Shown here: positions 1 through 9,509 of the stretch, one piece after another
How the letters are laid out: each line of letters starts with the position of its first letter
Numbering within the stretch: the first letter of the stretch is position 1
NCBI GenBank assembly: GCA_030407315.1
Contig: JALQPE010001760.1
Coordinates: forward strand, 1-64,000
Reading direction: 5' to 3'
Source: Asparagopsis taxiformis
Lineage: Eukaryota; Rhodophyta; Florideophyceae; Bonnemaisoniales; Bonnemaisoniaceae
Length of the DNA: 64,000 bases
Position numbers and translations under genes: made by a program
The notes under the pieces: model-generated
Told to the model about the DNA's origin: nothing
Databases searched by the model: none
What the model saw: only the letters and a program-made list of their open reading frames with translations

Positions 1-73
1 GCCGTCGCCCGTCGGTTGGCGTGATTGTGTATTTGGCGCGAGGGCATCTGCACCTGATGGTGACGCCTGTGCG

Positions 74-1030
74 TTAGCGCGAGTAGCCGGAGGTGGTGTC
101 AGGTTGGTGGTCCTCGTTGGTCGCGGAGGCGAGTGCAACTCTATCGAGACTAACCTTTTCGGTGATACCATCGCGGTCGATGTAAACCGTTCGCCGTCCG
201 GCACGGATAACCCTATAGGGACCTTGAGCTATTGGAGTTAGCTTGTTCCGTTCACGGACTTCTGGATTATCCAGATAAACGTAATCATCGGTAGTGATGA
301 GTCGTTTAGACTTCCGGATTGACCGGTCGAAGTTACGCTTGTAGCGTGCTTGCGCGCTGTGAAGGCGTTTACCTGCCATATCAATGGTATCCGTAATACG
401 GCGTAAGAAGTCTTGCTTCGTGAACGCGTCTGGCGTTGCCCTCCTTTTCACCGAATGGTGTGTCGCATATGGCGGTGGAGGTCGGCTTAGGATGAGGTCG
501 AAGGGTGTAGTTCCCGTTGTGCGATGCACGTGCGTGTTGTACGCATAGTTTAACGCTGATGCGTAGACATCCCAGTCGTCCTGGTTGTCATTGACGTAAT
601 TACGTAGCATGCTCAATAGAGTACGGTTATACCGTTCGACTTGCCCATTTGTCTGGGGATGGTATGCCGTCGTGAAGACGTTCTTCGTTCCTAACTGGAG
701 GCAGACAGCCTGGAAGAACTTTGACGCAAATTGCGGACCGTTATCGGATAGTAATGTCCGTGGAGGACCATACTTAAACACCCAATGTGTACAAAAGGCT
801 ACTGCCACATGGTAAGCCGTAATGCTTCGCAGCGGAACCACCTGGGTTAGCTTGGTAAAGCGACACGAAATCACCAGTAGGTGCACGTTACCTTTCTTGG
901 TACGAGGTAGAGGACTGAGGAGGTCAATTGCAAGGTCATCCAATGGTGTGGTAGCTGGGAACAGCTGGAGGGTACTCGCATGTTTGCGCAACCGTAATCG
1001 GTTTTCTCGCACACGCTGAACAGCGTTCAA
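74..1030 (-). CDS. Ty3/gypsy pol, integrase catalytic and C-terminal part (frame-broken)
   Basis: This frame carries the integrase core downstream of the zinc-binding part found in the overlapping pol frame. The DDE triad is visible: Asp in LAIDLL, Asp in LLSDNGPQF, and Glu in HPQTNGQVERYN. The end has the usual gypsy SH3-like stretch (GPYRVIRAGRRTVYIDRDG). No chromodomain is evident. There is no credible start codon. The true reading comes from the frame at 936-3995 through a +1 (or -2) shift near 980-1000, inside a GCGAGAAAACCG stretch. Either one base was gained in this copy or translation shifts there. A mutation is simpler, because gypsy integrases are normally continuous with reverse transcriptase. 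It inserts element cDNA into the genome. Confidence 0.85.
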   Translation of the reverse strand: MNAVQRVRENRLRLRKHASTLQLFPATTPLDDLAIDLLSPLPRTKKGNVHLLVISCRFTKLTQVVPLRSITAYHVAVAFCTHWVFKYGPPRTLLSDNGPQFASKFFQAVCLQLGTKNVFTTAYHPQTNGQVERYNRTLLSMLRNYVNDNQDDWDVYASALNYAYNTHVHRTTGTTPFDLILSRPPPPYATHHSVKRRATPDAFTKQDFLRRITDTIDMAGKRLHSAQARYKRNFDRSIRKSKRLITTDDYVYLDNPEVRERNKLTPIAQGPYRVIRAGRRTVYIDRDGITEKVSLDRVALASATNEDHQPDTTSGYSR

Positions 1031-3995
1031 CCGTTCCGGTTATGTCCGCAGCCATTGCAGGCCAGTAGTAAGATAGGCGCATCGTGTCGTACATGCGGTT
1101 CTGACCAGGATGTCCTGCCAATATGCCGTGGTGGCACATCGTCAATAGACGTTGCCGTAAGGCTTTAGGTAGTTCGATTTGGGATGACCCATCCAGTCTG
1201 GACTTCCTACAAAGGACACCGTCTTCATCTTCGAAGAAGAGAGAGTCAGACTTCTGCGAGGCCAGGGCCTGTTGACAGAAGTCGTCCGTTCGTTGCTCTT
1301 CGAGCCACTCTTGGAGAGTTATCGGGCTGAAGCTTTCCGTTCGCGGATGAGTTGTCAAGACGGGTGTACCGTTGCGATTAGGCGCCTCCTTGGCGTGATC
1401 TCTTGCTAGAGAAAGGTCGTAGAACCAAACATCAGTGTCATCGTCCAAGGATGTTTCACCTCGCGGTGCGTGCGTGGCCAACAGAGTTGGTATTTCATCG
1501 TCAATAGTGACGGGCGTCTCGGCGTTAGTTTCAACACGCGAAAGGGCGTCTGGTAGTTGGTGAACCCGACCGGGTCGGTAGACTATTTGATAGTCAAATT
1601 CCGCAAGTCGGAGGCGCCAACGGCAAAGTCTCCCTGAAGGGTCGTTGATATTCATGAGCCAACGCAGCGCGTTATGGTCCGTCCGGACTACAAACTTTGT
1701 TTGTTCCAAGTATGGACGTAGGATAGTGACAGCCCATACGACGGCTAGACACTCACGCTCCGTAGGGGAGTAACCTCTTTCAGGTTTAGTCAAGGTCCGC
1801 GACCAATAGCCAATTGGCTTGAGATCGTTCTCTTCCCCTTGCTGCTGAAGCAGAGCGCATCCTATTTGGTATGCGGAAGCGTCCGTGTCTACGGTGTAGG
1901 GTTGACCCAACTTGGGTAGAGCCAGTATCGGCGGCTTGGTCATGACCTCTTTGAGAGCGTTGAACGCGCGGCGTTGGTCCTCGGTAGGAGGTTCTTTCCC
2001 GAATTTAGGGAGGCTGTCTTTGGTCAGCATTTCGTTCAAGGGGTGCGCAATTGCGGCATACCCTTTGATGAATCGTCGAAAGACGCCACAGCTTCCGAGG
2101 AAGGATCGCATTTGCGTAGGCGTTTGCGGAAAGATCGCGTCAGCGATAGCCGAAGTGGCGTTCTGTGCAACAGCTAGCTTTCCTGGCATCACGACATGTC
2201 CCAGGTAATCAACCTTCTTTTCGAAGAAATGACACTTTGTCAACTTCAGGGTGACACCTGCTTCCCGTAGGAGGGAGAGTACTTGGTCCACATGGTGGAG
2301 ATGTTCGGCCTCGTCCCGAGAGAATACGATCACATCGTCTAAGTAAATCAGACAGGTCTGCCAGCGAACGCTGCTAAGAATAATGTCGATGGCACGCTGA
2401 AACGTTGCCGGAGCATTCTTTAACCCAAAAGGCAAACGCTTAAAGCGATATGTCCCCAAATGGGAGGTGAATGCTGTTTTGTCACGGTCGTCCTGTGCAA
2501 CAGGTATCTGCCAATAGCCAGAATTACAATCCAATGTGGTGAATATTTGAGCATCTCCGAGGGAGTCAATACAATCATCCATTCGTGGAAGGGGGTACAC
2601 ATCATTGACAGTTATGTCGTTAAGACCCCTGTAGTCGACACAAAAGCGTAATTTGCCATCCTTCTTCGGGACAAGAACCACTGGGCTAGCCCATTCGGAG
2701 GTCGACGGTTCGATCACTCCTTTTTCCAGCATGCTGGTTATCTCCTTACGGGCAATCTCTCGACGAGCGGGTCCCATCCGGTAGGGTTGTTGCCGTCTAG
2801 GTTTGCTCCCTTCGACTATGTCGATTCGGTGTTCCGTAGCGCGGATGTCCCCTAGGGATCCATCCCACATAGACTCGTGTCGAGATAGCATGCTAAGGAT
2901 GCGTTCACTCAACGGGATTTGACCAAGGTGGTCTAGAGAGACTTCTTGCTTCCAACTTGATGGTTGGGTGGCCTCGGCCTTTTGCTCCTGATGGAGAGTA
3001 GTCACCATAGTGGAGGCCTCTTGGGAGGAAGGGGTAGAACGGCTGAGAGCCATGGGGCGCATTGACCATTCAGGTGCCCGGAGGGCATAGCCTATAATGG
3101 TCCCTTTAGGGAAGTACTTGTCGGATGTACCGAAGTTAGTTAAAATAGTCAGGAATTCCTGTCGCGGGATGACTTCCGCAACCCCATTCGGGATAGAGAC
3201 ACGATGTCGGTGAAGGATCCGATCTCTCGGAGAGAGTATACTCAAGCCGCCACCGGCGCATACAACAGTAGTTGTTACTTGACTCCGCGGAGGAACATTC
3301 ACACTTTGTGACAATCGAATGCCATGAGGCTGGCGGTCTAAGTTAATCCCATTAGAGGGTCGCGAGGCATCCACGTAGCACGAAAGGGTGGGGGATGTTT
3401 TACGCGTAGGCGACATCACTAGGATAGCTATCGACCCGCCGTCGTGAATATCAATTCGTTGGGCCCGGCACCTAATTGCGTCTACGTGGGTGTTCATTGC
3501 CCCAGTTCCCAAGATGAGGGGTACGGCCAACTTAGGCGCGACGAAGAATTCTTCCTCAAAGGACTTGTGGCCTAACTGTAAGGACAGTATTATCTTGCCT
3601 TTTATCCGAAGAGGATTGCCGTTAGCATCGGCCAGTTGCGGAACTTTCCCCGTAGGGACTTGGAATTGTTCCCAATTGTGGGGTAAGCTCCTTTCATGGA
3701 TGAACGATGGTCCGGACCCGGTGTCCATCACCATACGCATGGGCGTGAGAATTGACGGATCGAGTCCGATGGAACCCATTACTACGTAATGGGCGGCCTT
3801 AAGCAGGCATGAGGCTTTCGGCCTTGAGGTTCGAGTCCCTGTGGGGGAACCCGAAGGGGTTGGTGTCTGGAAAATACTTTGGTCCCTAGAGGGAGTTGCA
3901 GCCTTTTCCTGCGGAGGTGGTTGTGGTGAGATGTCCACCGTGTAGCGTAATCGCTCCACCTCCTGACGGGAGTGCGACACCTCACTCCCCGTCAT
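936..3995 (-). CDS. Ty3/gypsy pol: protease, reverse transcriptase, RNase H, integrase zinc finger
   Basis: This 1019-residue polyprotein makes the replication enzymes of the element. The aspartic protease has MDTGSG near residue 90. Reverse transcriptase starts with the gypsy-type FCVDYRGLND near 450, and the catalytic YLDD box is near 551. RNase H has VDTDAS near 700 and the TDHNAL motif further on. The integrase HHCC finger begins with HHGILAGH near 955 and ends with CSAC. The last 30 or so residues are out-of-frame readthrough past the break. The start ATG overlaps the gag stop in TAATG, so pol is probably made by termination-reinitiation or from a separate mRNA, not by the usual -1 shift. 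Order and motifs make the family assignment firm. Confidence 0.93.
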   Translation of the reverse strand: MTGSEVSHSRQEVERLRYTVDISPQPPPQEKAATPSRDQSIFQTPTPSGSPTGTRTSRPKASCLLKAAHYVVMGSIGLDPSILTPMRMVMDTGSGPSFIHERSLPHNWEQFQVPTGKVPQLADANGNPLRIKGKIILSLQLGHKSFEEEFFVAPKLAVPLILGTGAMNTHVDAIRCRAQRIDIHDGGSIAILVMSPTRKTSPTLSCYVDASRPSNGINLDRQPHGIRLSQSVNVPPRSQVTTTVVCAGGGLSILSPRDRILHRHRVSIPNGVAEVIPRQEFLTILTNFGTSDKYFPKGTIIGYALRAPEWSMRPMALSRSTPSSQEASTMVTTLHQEQKAEATQPSSWKQEVSLDHLGQIPLSERILSMLSRHESMWDGSLGDIRATEHRIDIVEGSKPRRQQPYRMGPARREIARKEITSMLEKGVIEPSTSEWASPVVLVPKKDGKLRFCVDYRGLNDITVNDVYPLPRMDDCIDSLGDAQIFTTLDCNSGYWQIPVAQDDRDKTAFTSHLGTYRFKRLPFGLKNAPATFQRAIDIILSSVRWQTCLIYLDDVIVFSRDEAEHLHHVDQVLSLLREAGVTLKLTKCHFFEKKVDYLGHVVMPGKLAVAQNATSAIADAIFPQTPTQMRSFLGSCGVFRRFIKGYAAIAHPLNEMLTKDSLPKFGKEPPTEDQRRAFNALKEVMTKPPILALPKLGQPYTVDTDASAYQIGCALLQQQGEENDLKPIGYWSRTLTKPERGYSPTERECLAVVWAVTILRPYLEQTKFVVRTDHNALRWLMNINDPSGRLCRWRLRLAEFDYQIVYRPGRVHQLPDALSRVETNAETPVTIDDEIPTLLATHAPRGETSLDDDTDVWFYDLSLARDHAKEAPNRNGTPVLTTHPRTESFSPITLQEWLEEQRTDDFCQQALASQKSDSLFFEDEDGVLCRKSRLDGSSQIELPKALRQRLLTMCHHGILAGHPGQNRMYDTMRLSYYWPAMAADITGTVERCSACARKPITVAQTCEYPPAVPSYHTIG

Positions 3996-3997
3996 TA
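3993..3997 (-). promoter_or_regulatory. TAATG stop/start overlap between gag and pol
   Basis: On the minus strand the gag stop TAA (3997-3995) shares its last A with the ATG of pol (3995-3993). The two genes are therefore in different frames with a one-base overlap. Most gypsy elements use a -1 frameshift or one fused ORF. A UAAUG overlap is the arrangement known to drive termination-reinitiation in the non-LTR element SART1, so the same mechanism is plausible here but unproven. Confidence 0.7.
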
Positions 3998-5920
3998 GTT
4001 TTCCGACGACGTGTCGGAGCTGTCGGATGTTTCCAAGGCGTCGGCAACGTCTTGAGCCGTTACGGAAGATCCGTTACGTTCTAAAACGTCTCGCCTCAGA
4101 GGGCCCGATTTGGGATGAGTTTCGTCATCGGCGAACGCAACCATGCGTGTTGGAGGGTTTGACCGTTGGAGCACGGCTTTAGGGTAATCCCTTTTTCGGT
4201 TGAACCGATTGGACTGGCGCTGTTGGCGGCGCATAACCTGCTCCGGTTCTTGCTGGTAAGCGTAGTTCGCAAAGGCGAAGTAAGTTCCCACTGAGGGTGG
4301 TAGGTAAGGACAAGTGTATAACACGTGCCCCGGTTGGCGACAGCCAGAGCATCTCCAAGTAACAGCCCCTTCGGGGATCATACTCTCAGCGAGTTTAAGA
4401 TGTTCTCCCGTTAGGGTAGGGGCCTGCATTGGCGTGCCCATTGGGTTCCCGGTAGGGGAAGGTAAGGTCGGCGGCGGGGTCCGCGGTATCACGGCCGGTT
4501 CTCCGGGTACGGTAGCGAGCAACGCTTTGCGTTTACGATCCGCGATTTCCCGAGTAGGGTAAGCCTTAGGTTTCGCGGGTAGCGATGCTCTTAAAGAGTC
4601 CCCGAGTCCTTTAGCAAGGTTACGGACAGCAAGAAAATCTTCTCCGCCACTGCGGCCTATAGTCACCTTGACGGTGTGTTTAACCTCTGGGCGTAGGCCC
4701 TTGAGGTAGTAGTTGACCAAGTCTCTTTCCGAGAAGACGTTCGCACACAGGAGAGCAGCGTCCTGCAGTCTGTCTGCGTATGCAGCTTCATCTTCATCCG
4801 TCCCTTGCCGTATACGCGTTACTGCGTCATATGCGTCCGCTAGGACATTGTCCGTCGCGTAGCGAGCCAGAAGGGTGTTAACGGCTTGAGGCCAAGTGAT
4901 CTGCTGGTGCAGGTGGTTGAGAAGCTTGCGCTTTCGCGCCTCAGCGGCGATAAACCGTTGAGGTTCTCCTTCCAGGAAATACTTGAGTAACTTGGTAGCT
5001 TCTCCCTCCGAGACTCCGCATGAATCACATGCATCTTGAAATTCCGCGAGGAACCGGAGGATATCGATGGGTTCCGTACCATCGAACGGCGTGAATGACG
5101 CGTTGAAATTACGGATCTTCTCCGTTAGCTTATACAAGCTTCTTGATTTACCCATTGGGGTATCGGTCGTTAGGGACTTGTTCTTGAGTCGGTAGTACCG
5201 ATAGGAGACCACTAGGTCGAACGCGGGTTCGCGGGCCTTCAAAAGCACTAAGCCTTCCTCAAGAGGTCCTTCTTCATCATCCCACGAGGGATTTTCCGGT
5301 GCAGATCCGGTGGCACGAGTGTGCTGTCTCGTGCGAGAGATATTCCCTGTCTGGGATAGTGATTCGGCGAGGGCGTCGACACGGTCCGACAGGTGTCGGG
5401 TTGCTTCTGCGACTTGATCCAATCGGGGATCTTCTTCTTCCTCCCTACCGGATGTAGGGTCAGGGAAGTCAGCCGATCGGATGCTGCGAGCAGGAAACTC
5501 CTGTTGTCCTAATGGACTGGCACTAAAGCCGTGAATCGAAAGCTCCTCCAGACGAGTTTCCAAAAGGGACACGCGCTTAGCGAATTCGGCTTTGACCTGA
5601 TTCCAGGTTTCCACTAGGAACTCGGCGTCCCGATCTTGGGTGGCTTCTCGGCTGGCGGCCATCAGCTTTGGCTCGACCAGTTCCATGACGGTTTCGACCG
5701 TAGCGTCTACGATTTCCGCCCTGCGGTCTTGAACAGTCTTCTCGACGACGGTGCTGAATTCAGCCTTGAACTCTTCCAACCGTTCGTTGAAGATTCGGTC
5801 GGCTCGGTCTTGCAGGGTGTTAATCACCACGCCCTCTTCGGCGATCAGATCCGAGTCGGATAAGTCGCTGGCAGGCGCTATGTCCTCACTAGAGGGTCCC
5901 GCTGTAGGGTTACGAGGCAT
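3995..5920 (-). CDS. Ty3/gypsy gag nucleocapsid/capsid protein
   Basis: This 641-residue Gag starts at an ATG and runs to a TAA. The N-terminal 200 residues are acidic with heptad-like spacing, so coiled coil is likely. The middle holds the gypsy capsid region (FDGTEPIDILRFLAEFQDAC and the helical stretch after it). A single zinc knuckle of the CX2CX4HX4C type (CSGCRQPGHVLYTC) lies near residue 525 and should bind RNA. Gag packages element RNA in virus-like particles in the cytoplasm. The gene is intact and long, which suggests a fairly young insertion. Its stop overlaps the start of pol. Confidence 0.9.
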   Translation of the reverse strand: MPRNPTAGPSSEDIAPASDLSDSDLIAEEGVVINTLQDRADRIFNERLEEFKAEFSTVVEKTVQDRRAEIVDATVETVMELVEPKLMAASREATQDRDAEFLVETWNQVKAEFAKRVSLLETRLEELSIHGFSASPLGQQEFPARSIRSADFPDPTSGREEEEDPRLDQVAEATRHLSDRVDALAESLSQTGNISRTRQHTRATGSAPENPSWDDEEGPLEEGLVLLKAREPAFDLVVSYRYYRLKNKSLTTDTPMGKSRSLYKLTEKIRNFNASFTPFDGTEPIDILRFLAEFQDACDSCGVSEGEATKLLKYFLEGEPQRFIAAEARKRKLLNHLHQQITWPQAVNTLLARYATDNVLADAYDAVTRIRQGTDEDEAAYADRLQDAALLCANVFSERDLVNYYLKGLRPEVKHTVKVTIGRSGGEDFLAVRNLAKGLGDSLRASLPAKPKAYPTREIADRKRKALLATVPGEPAVIPRTPPPTLPSPTGNPMGTPMQAPTLTGEHLKLAESMIPEGAVTWRCSGCRQPGHVLYTCPYLPPSVGTYFAFANYAYQQEPEQVMRRQQRQSNRFNRKRDYPKAVLQRSNPPTRMVAFADDETHPKSGPLRRDVLERNGSSVTAQDVADALETSDSSDTSSEN

Positions 5921-6903
5921 CGTGAAGATGATTGTGAAGGAAAATTTCTCTCAAAGAGACTTACCCGAGGGTACAAGGTTCTAGGTCGAGAGACCAATGT
6001 AGCAGGTAGAAAATCCGCTAGAGCGGCAAACCACCCGACAGGTGTCCCGAGCCTCGGTAGAGGAAGTGGTAGAGCAGATGAACCTTATAGGTACCCGGCG
6101 GGTAGTCTCGTGAGAGAGAAGGTATCGCTACCCGGAGGGGGTTGTGCGATTATAGCGCTCACGCGAGATGCGTATTAATGGAGCAAGATGACGTAACCCG
6201 TCGAGCTGTTGGCTAACCCTAAGGTTTTCCCGGAGAGGGGTTGAACAATAGGTATGCGAACACTGTTCCAGTGGGTCGTAATTCCACTTGAGTTTACGTT
6301 ACCGTAGAAACCGTGCCTACTGGCTATTCCAGTGGCCGTTTTATACTAAGTCTACTGTAAGCTAGGGTTGGTGGTTAGGAATAAATATCCAGTTAGTGAC
6401 CAATCAGAACCCAATTACTGGCGCTCGCCTACCCGCGAGGTCATTGCCAATAGGCTTACATTGTAATGTATGGCTGATCAGCCTAAGTTAAAATTTGCCC
6501 CTTGTGGGGTCTTGGCCGGGGCCGATAGGCCCGGGTGGGGTTATTTGTCAGCCTTAGCTTGTCCTAAGTATAGGAAACACGCCAGTTGGCTGGTGCCTTC
6601 TGATTGGCACATCCCGTAAGTGGGTATCCAATAGGGAAGCGACACGGCTCGATCAGCGAGGACCGCCAGGCGGTACGACAAAAACCACTGCAATAAACCT
6701 TTAGCTCTGTTTCGTACCATTTGTAAACCTTCAGAGAGGAAAGATTGTTGTCATTTTTCCCCGTAATCATGGGCACATGAAGAGCACAAATCAACCAATC
6801 AGCCGTACTCCATTCACAACAGAGATTGATTTGACATAGGTATTTGGCGCTGTATCCTGGGCCAACTATCGCCGTCGAGGAGGCCACTCTGCATCCATAT
6901 TAG
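5921..6903 (-). other. Ty3/gypsy leader and probable 5' LTR; no gene seen
   Basis: There is no supported coding region here. By position this holds the untranslated leader and 5' LTR of the minus-strand gypsy element. I could not find the LTR borders from one copy. Short motifs such as CAGTTGGCTGG and TGATTGGC near 6580-6605 resemble motifs in the 10.6-11.2 kb tract, so both could be LTR-derived. Confidence 0.4.
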
Positions 6904-8994
6904 ATGAACGTCTCACCGGTGTCATTCCTACTCACCATGCATCTTGATCAACCGATATACTCGTCTTGCAGCCATCTCTTTTCCACGCTACCTGCAAATC
7001 TAACTACCGTTCAGAGATCATTCGTTCTGCTCCCACAGCAGATGGCTCCGCGTTTTCATCTCGCCGAAGCTAGGAATGACGCACTGGAGAAAGCCGAATC
7101 ATACATGAAATCTCTTTCTAGGGACTCCGAATCAGAACACGCTCCTTCTGTTGAAACCATATCTATGCCGCGTAGCCACGATGAAGTGATGCATGGAATA
7201 GTGGGTACTTCTTCCGACTCTTTCCGATCCACGGCTTCGATGTATAAACCATTTTCACGACTACAACACAGGAAGAATTATGAAAGTGTGACGAGGTCCA
7301 GTTCAGTTCGTCGAAAGAGCAGCATGCTAGAGAGGCGGGTGAAGTTCAGTTTGTCACTGCCCAAAACAGATATAAGAAGAATACCATGCTGCAATACGGG
7401 ATGCTTCAGAAAAACCGACCATGTTTTCCTTCGGAATGAAGCAGAACGAGTTTTTTTGTACAACAGGGACGATCGCCGCAGGTATCTGCACGCTCTACTG
7501 GAACCAAACAGTAACCGGTTCTACTTCTCTGGGAAGCCTGTGTGTTGCGAATTCCTAGAGTACGGCTTCAAGTTTTCACGACACCTGCAGACCTCGGTAA
7601 AGAAAGCTTGCCAGAATGGGAGTCTTCCATTTATGGCTTCTCCGAAACGAATTTCTGGCTCTCCACATAGAGATGCAGTGATCTGCTTCCTTGAACGCTT
7701 GTCTGCCTCGACTGCTGATATGATGCCAGACAGTGGAGAGAAGCATCTGCCTCTTTTCGAGAAGAAGGCTGTGTACGAGATGTTCTGCGACCAATTTACG
7801 TTATTATACTCGAACCGGAACCCACCAACTTTGAGCTACTTCTATAACACCTGGAACACGTTTTGTGCGAATATCAAGGTTCGGCGTGTCCAGAGGTCCA
7901 CGAAATGTTCGGAATGTGAGTACATACGTGATAAACTGGAAGCCATCGGGACAGATATTCAACGCACTGCTCCGCTTCTGGAACGTCGCCAGCGTCATAT
8001 CGAGATGGTGGCACGGGAACGCAGGGAGTATCAAAAGAAGTGTGAAGAAGCGTCACTATATCCCTCCAGGTTCACGTCTCTGATCGTAGACGGGGCTGAT
8101 AAATCAGGATACGGTCTTCCCCATTTCATGGTATGTACAAAAGCGACTGTTGGTAATAGTTTGAAGGTGAGACTCATAGGTGTTCTCGAACATGGTGTCC
8201 GAAAGCATCTTTCGTTGTACACACTTACTGCTGAATTCGAAACTGGGGCAAATCATATCATCGAGGCAATTCACAGGACTCTTACCAAAAAGGCTATGGG
8301 TTCGAGTCTTCAGGGAACACTGTACTTGCAGGTAGACAATTGCACGAGAGAGAACAAGAACACGTTTCTGTTTTGCTATCTAGAATGTCTCGTTGCTTGG
8401 GGTGTGTTTGAAGAAGTACACGCTTCTTTCCTACCCATCGGCCACACCCATGCAGACATCGACCAGGCCTTTAGCTGTACCTCTCGCAGGCTACGTTCCC
8501 ACAACGCCGTCACTATGGAAGATTTAGTTGAACAACTCAGAGTGTCCTATACTCCGGAACCCTCTGTCTCTCGTATGTTGCACGTGGTAAACTTCTCCGG
8601 TCTCTGCCGGAGTGAGAATTCGGTTGGAAAAGTGCATGCTTTCTCAAAATTCAGATACTTCAGGTTTCACCGATCCCAAGATACAGGAAAAAGTTATGAC
8701 TTCTACAGAACTGCATGCGATGTTAAGATATTTTGTGAAGACAACTGGAAGCCTCTCCCAGTTCTCACTCCGGGGCTGAATGGTTTCCTGGTTAAGCCTC
8801 CTGAACTGAAACGAACACCGAGTAATATCATACGTTCTCCTCCAGATCGACATGAGGTCCTGCTCCGTTTTCGTTCGGAAGAGAGCAGGGTCAATAACAA
8901 TTCTAAAATGGATCAGCTACATGAGCTTCTACGACAGGTTTATGAGGAAAGGGAAGATTCTTTTCATTGGAACCTCACCGAATTTTCGAGATGA
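6904..8994 (+). CDS. DUF7869-type transposon-associated protein
   Basis: This 696-residue protein has the hallmarks of the DUF7869 family, which occurs in many copies in oomycetes, algae and some animals and is thought to belong to mobile elements. Visible motifs are LIVDGADKSGYG near residue 393, LQVDNCTRENKN near 478, and PIGHTHADIDQAFS near 512. The spaced acidic residues resemble an RNase H-like DDE core, but that is inference. Cys pairs (PCCNTGC near 163, CSEC near 335) may form a zinc site before a helical stretch. The stop TGA overlaps the ATG of the next frame as ATGA, and that frame carries what looks like the family's C-terminal domain. The gene may therefore be one reading split by an indel. 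Terminal repeats of the element were not found. Confidence 0.7.
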   Translation: MNVSPVSFLLTMHLDQPIYSSCSHLFSTLPANLTTVQRSFVLLPQQMAPRFHLAEARNDALEKAESYMKSLSRDSESEHAPSVETISMPRSHDEVMHGIVGTSSDSFRSTASMYKPFSRLQHRKNYESVTRSSSVRRKSSMLERRVKFSLSLPKTDIRRIPCCNTGCFRKTDHVFLRNEAERVFLYNRDDRRRYLHALLEPNSNRFYFSGKPVCCEFLEYGFKFSRHLQTSVKKACQNGSLPFMASPKRISGSPHRDAVICFLERLSASTADMMPDSGEKHLPLFEKKAVYEMFCDQFTLLYSNRNPPTLSYFYNTWNTFCANIKVRRVQRSTKCSECEYIRDKLEAIGTDIQRTAPLLERRQRHIEMVARERREYQKKCEEASLYPSRFTSLIVDGADKSGYGLPHFMVCTKATVGNSLKVRLIGVLEHGVRKHLSLYTLTAEFETGANHIIEAIHRTLTKKAMGSSLQGTLYLQVDNCTRENKNTFLFCYLECLVAWGVFEEVHASFLPIGHTHADIDQAFSCTSRRLRSHNAVTMEDLVEQLRVSYTPEPSVSRMLHVVNFSGLCRSENSVGKVHAFSKFRYFRFHRSQDTGKSYDFYRTACDVKIFCEDNWKPLPVLTPGLNGFLVKPPELKRTPSNIIRSPPDRHEVLLRFRSEESRVNNNSKMDQLHELLRQVYEEREDSFHWNLTEFSR

Positions 8995-9416
8995 ATGGCA
9001 TGTATCGCAAAGGGAATCGGAACGTCGTCCCGATGGAGGAGGAACTCATGTCGACTGCAGATTGCATACCACTATCAGACTTGCCCTACTCGGTGAATCG
9101 CTTCGTGGCTGTAAATGGAGAAGACTGTACTACTGAGATGCCGTTCTGGCTAGGACAAATTATGAGTTGTAAGAAAAACAACGAAGGGGTTATTTGTCAG
9201 CTGTGTGTTCGGTGGTACGAGGTCTACGATGGAAGAGACGCATGGTCAGGTAAGTATAGGCCTGCCATGCTTCGCAAGGGGAGAACAACAGTGGCTTGGA
9301 AGGGACATATTTCGGTTGACACCGTCATTGCAGAGTTCCCTTCACTAACAAACAAGATGATAAGAGCTGGGGTAGAGAAAGAGATCAGGTCAGGCCTGGC
9401 GTCTATTCCGAAGTAA
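8991..9416 (+). CDS. C-terminal domain ORF of the DUF7869-type element
   Basis: The 141-residue frame starts at an ATG that overlaps the previous stop. It holds FWLGQIM, VRWYEVYDGRDAWSGKY and a later IRAGVEKEIRSG stretch. Such a W-x-G...V-x-WY module commonly follows the DUF7869 core in one chain, and it recalls small chromatin-reader folds such as BAH, though that is only a resemblance. The module most likely belongs to the same protein as the upstream frame, separated here by a one-base change or by an ATGA reinitiation overlap. No separate promoter is visible between them. Confidence 0.55.
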   Translation: MNGMYRKGNRNVVPMEEELMSTADCIPLSDLPYSVNRFVAVNGEDCTTEMPFWLGQIMSCKKNNEGVICQLCVRWYEVYDGRDAWSGKYRPAMLRKGRTTVAWKGHISVDTVIAEFPSLTNKMIRAGVEKEIRSGLASIPK

Positions 9417-9509
9417 AAACGCCTCGTCTTCGACGACACGAGTAGTTCAATCAACTTTGTTATCCTATTCAATCAATATGAAAAAAACATCTCTCATGTT
9501 CAATCAACT

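Larger units (their letters stand above)
1..6100 (-). mobile_element. Ty3/gypsy LTR retrotransposon, incomplete
   Basis: The minus strand holds a gag gene followed by a pol gene in the order protease, reverse transcriptase, RNase H, integrase. That order defines Ty3/gypsy (Metaviridae-like) elements. The 3' LTR must lie beyond base 1. The 5' leader and LTR should lie above 5920, but I could not find paired LTRs because only one end is present. A primer-binding-like TGGTCTCTCGACC is readable on the minus strand at about 5981-5993, directly after the dinucleotide pattern expected at an LTR end; this is a weak call. Pol has one frame break in integrase, so this copy is probably no longer autonomous or carries a sequencing indel. 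Confidence 0.9.

Noticed and set aside
3815..3845. GGTTCGAGTCCC resembling a tRNA T-loop
   Set aside because: It lies inside the gypsy pol coding region and no cloverleaf can be drawn around it.
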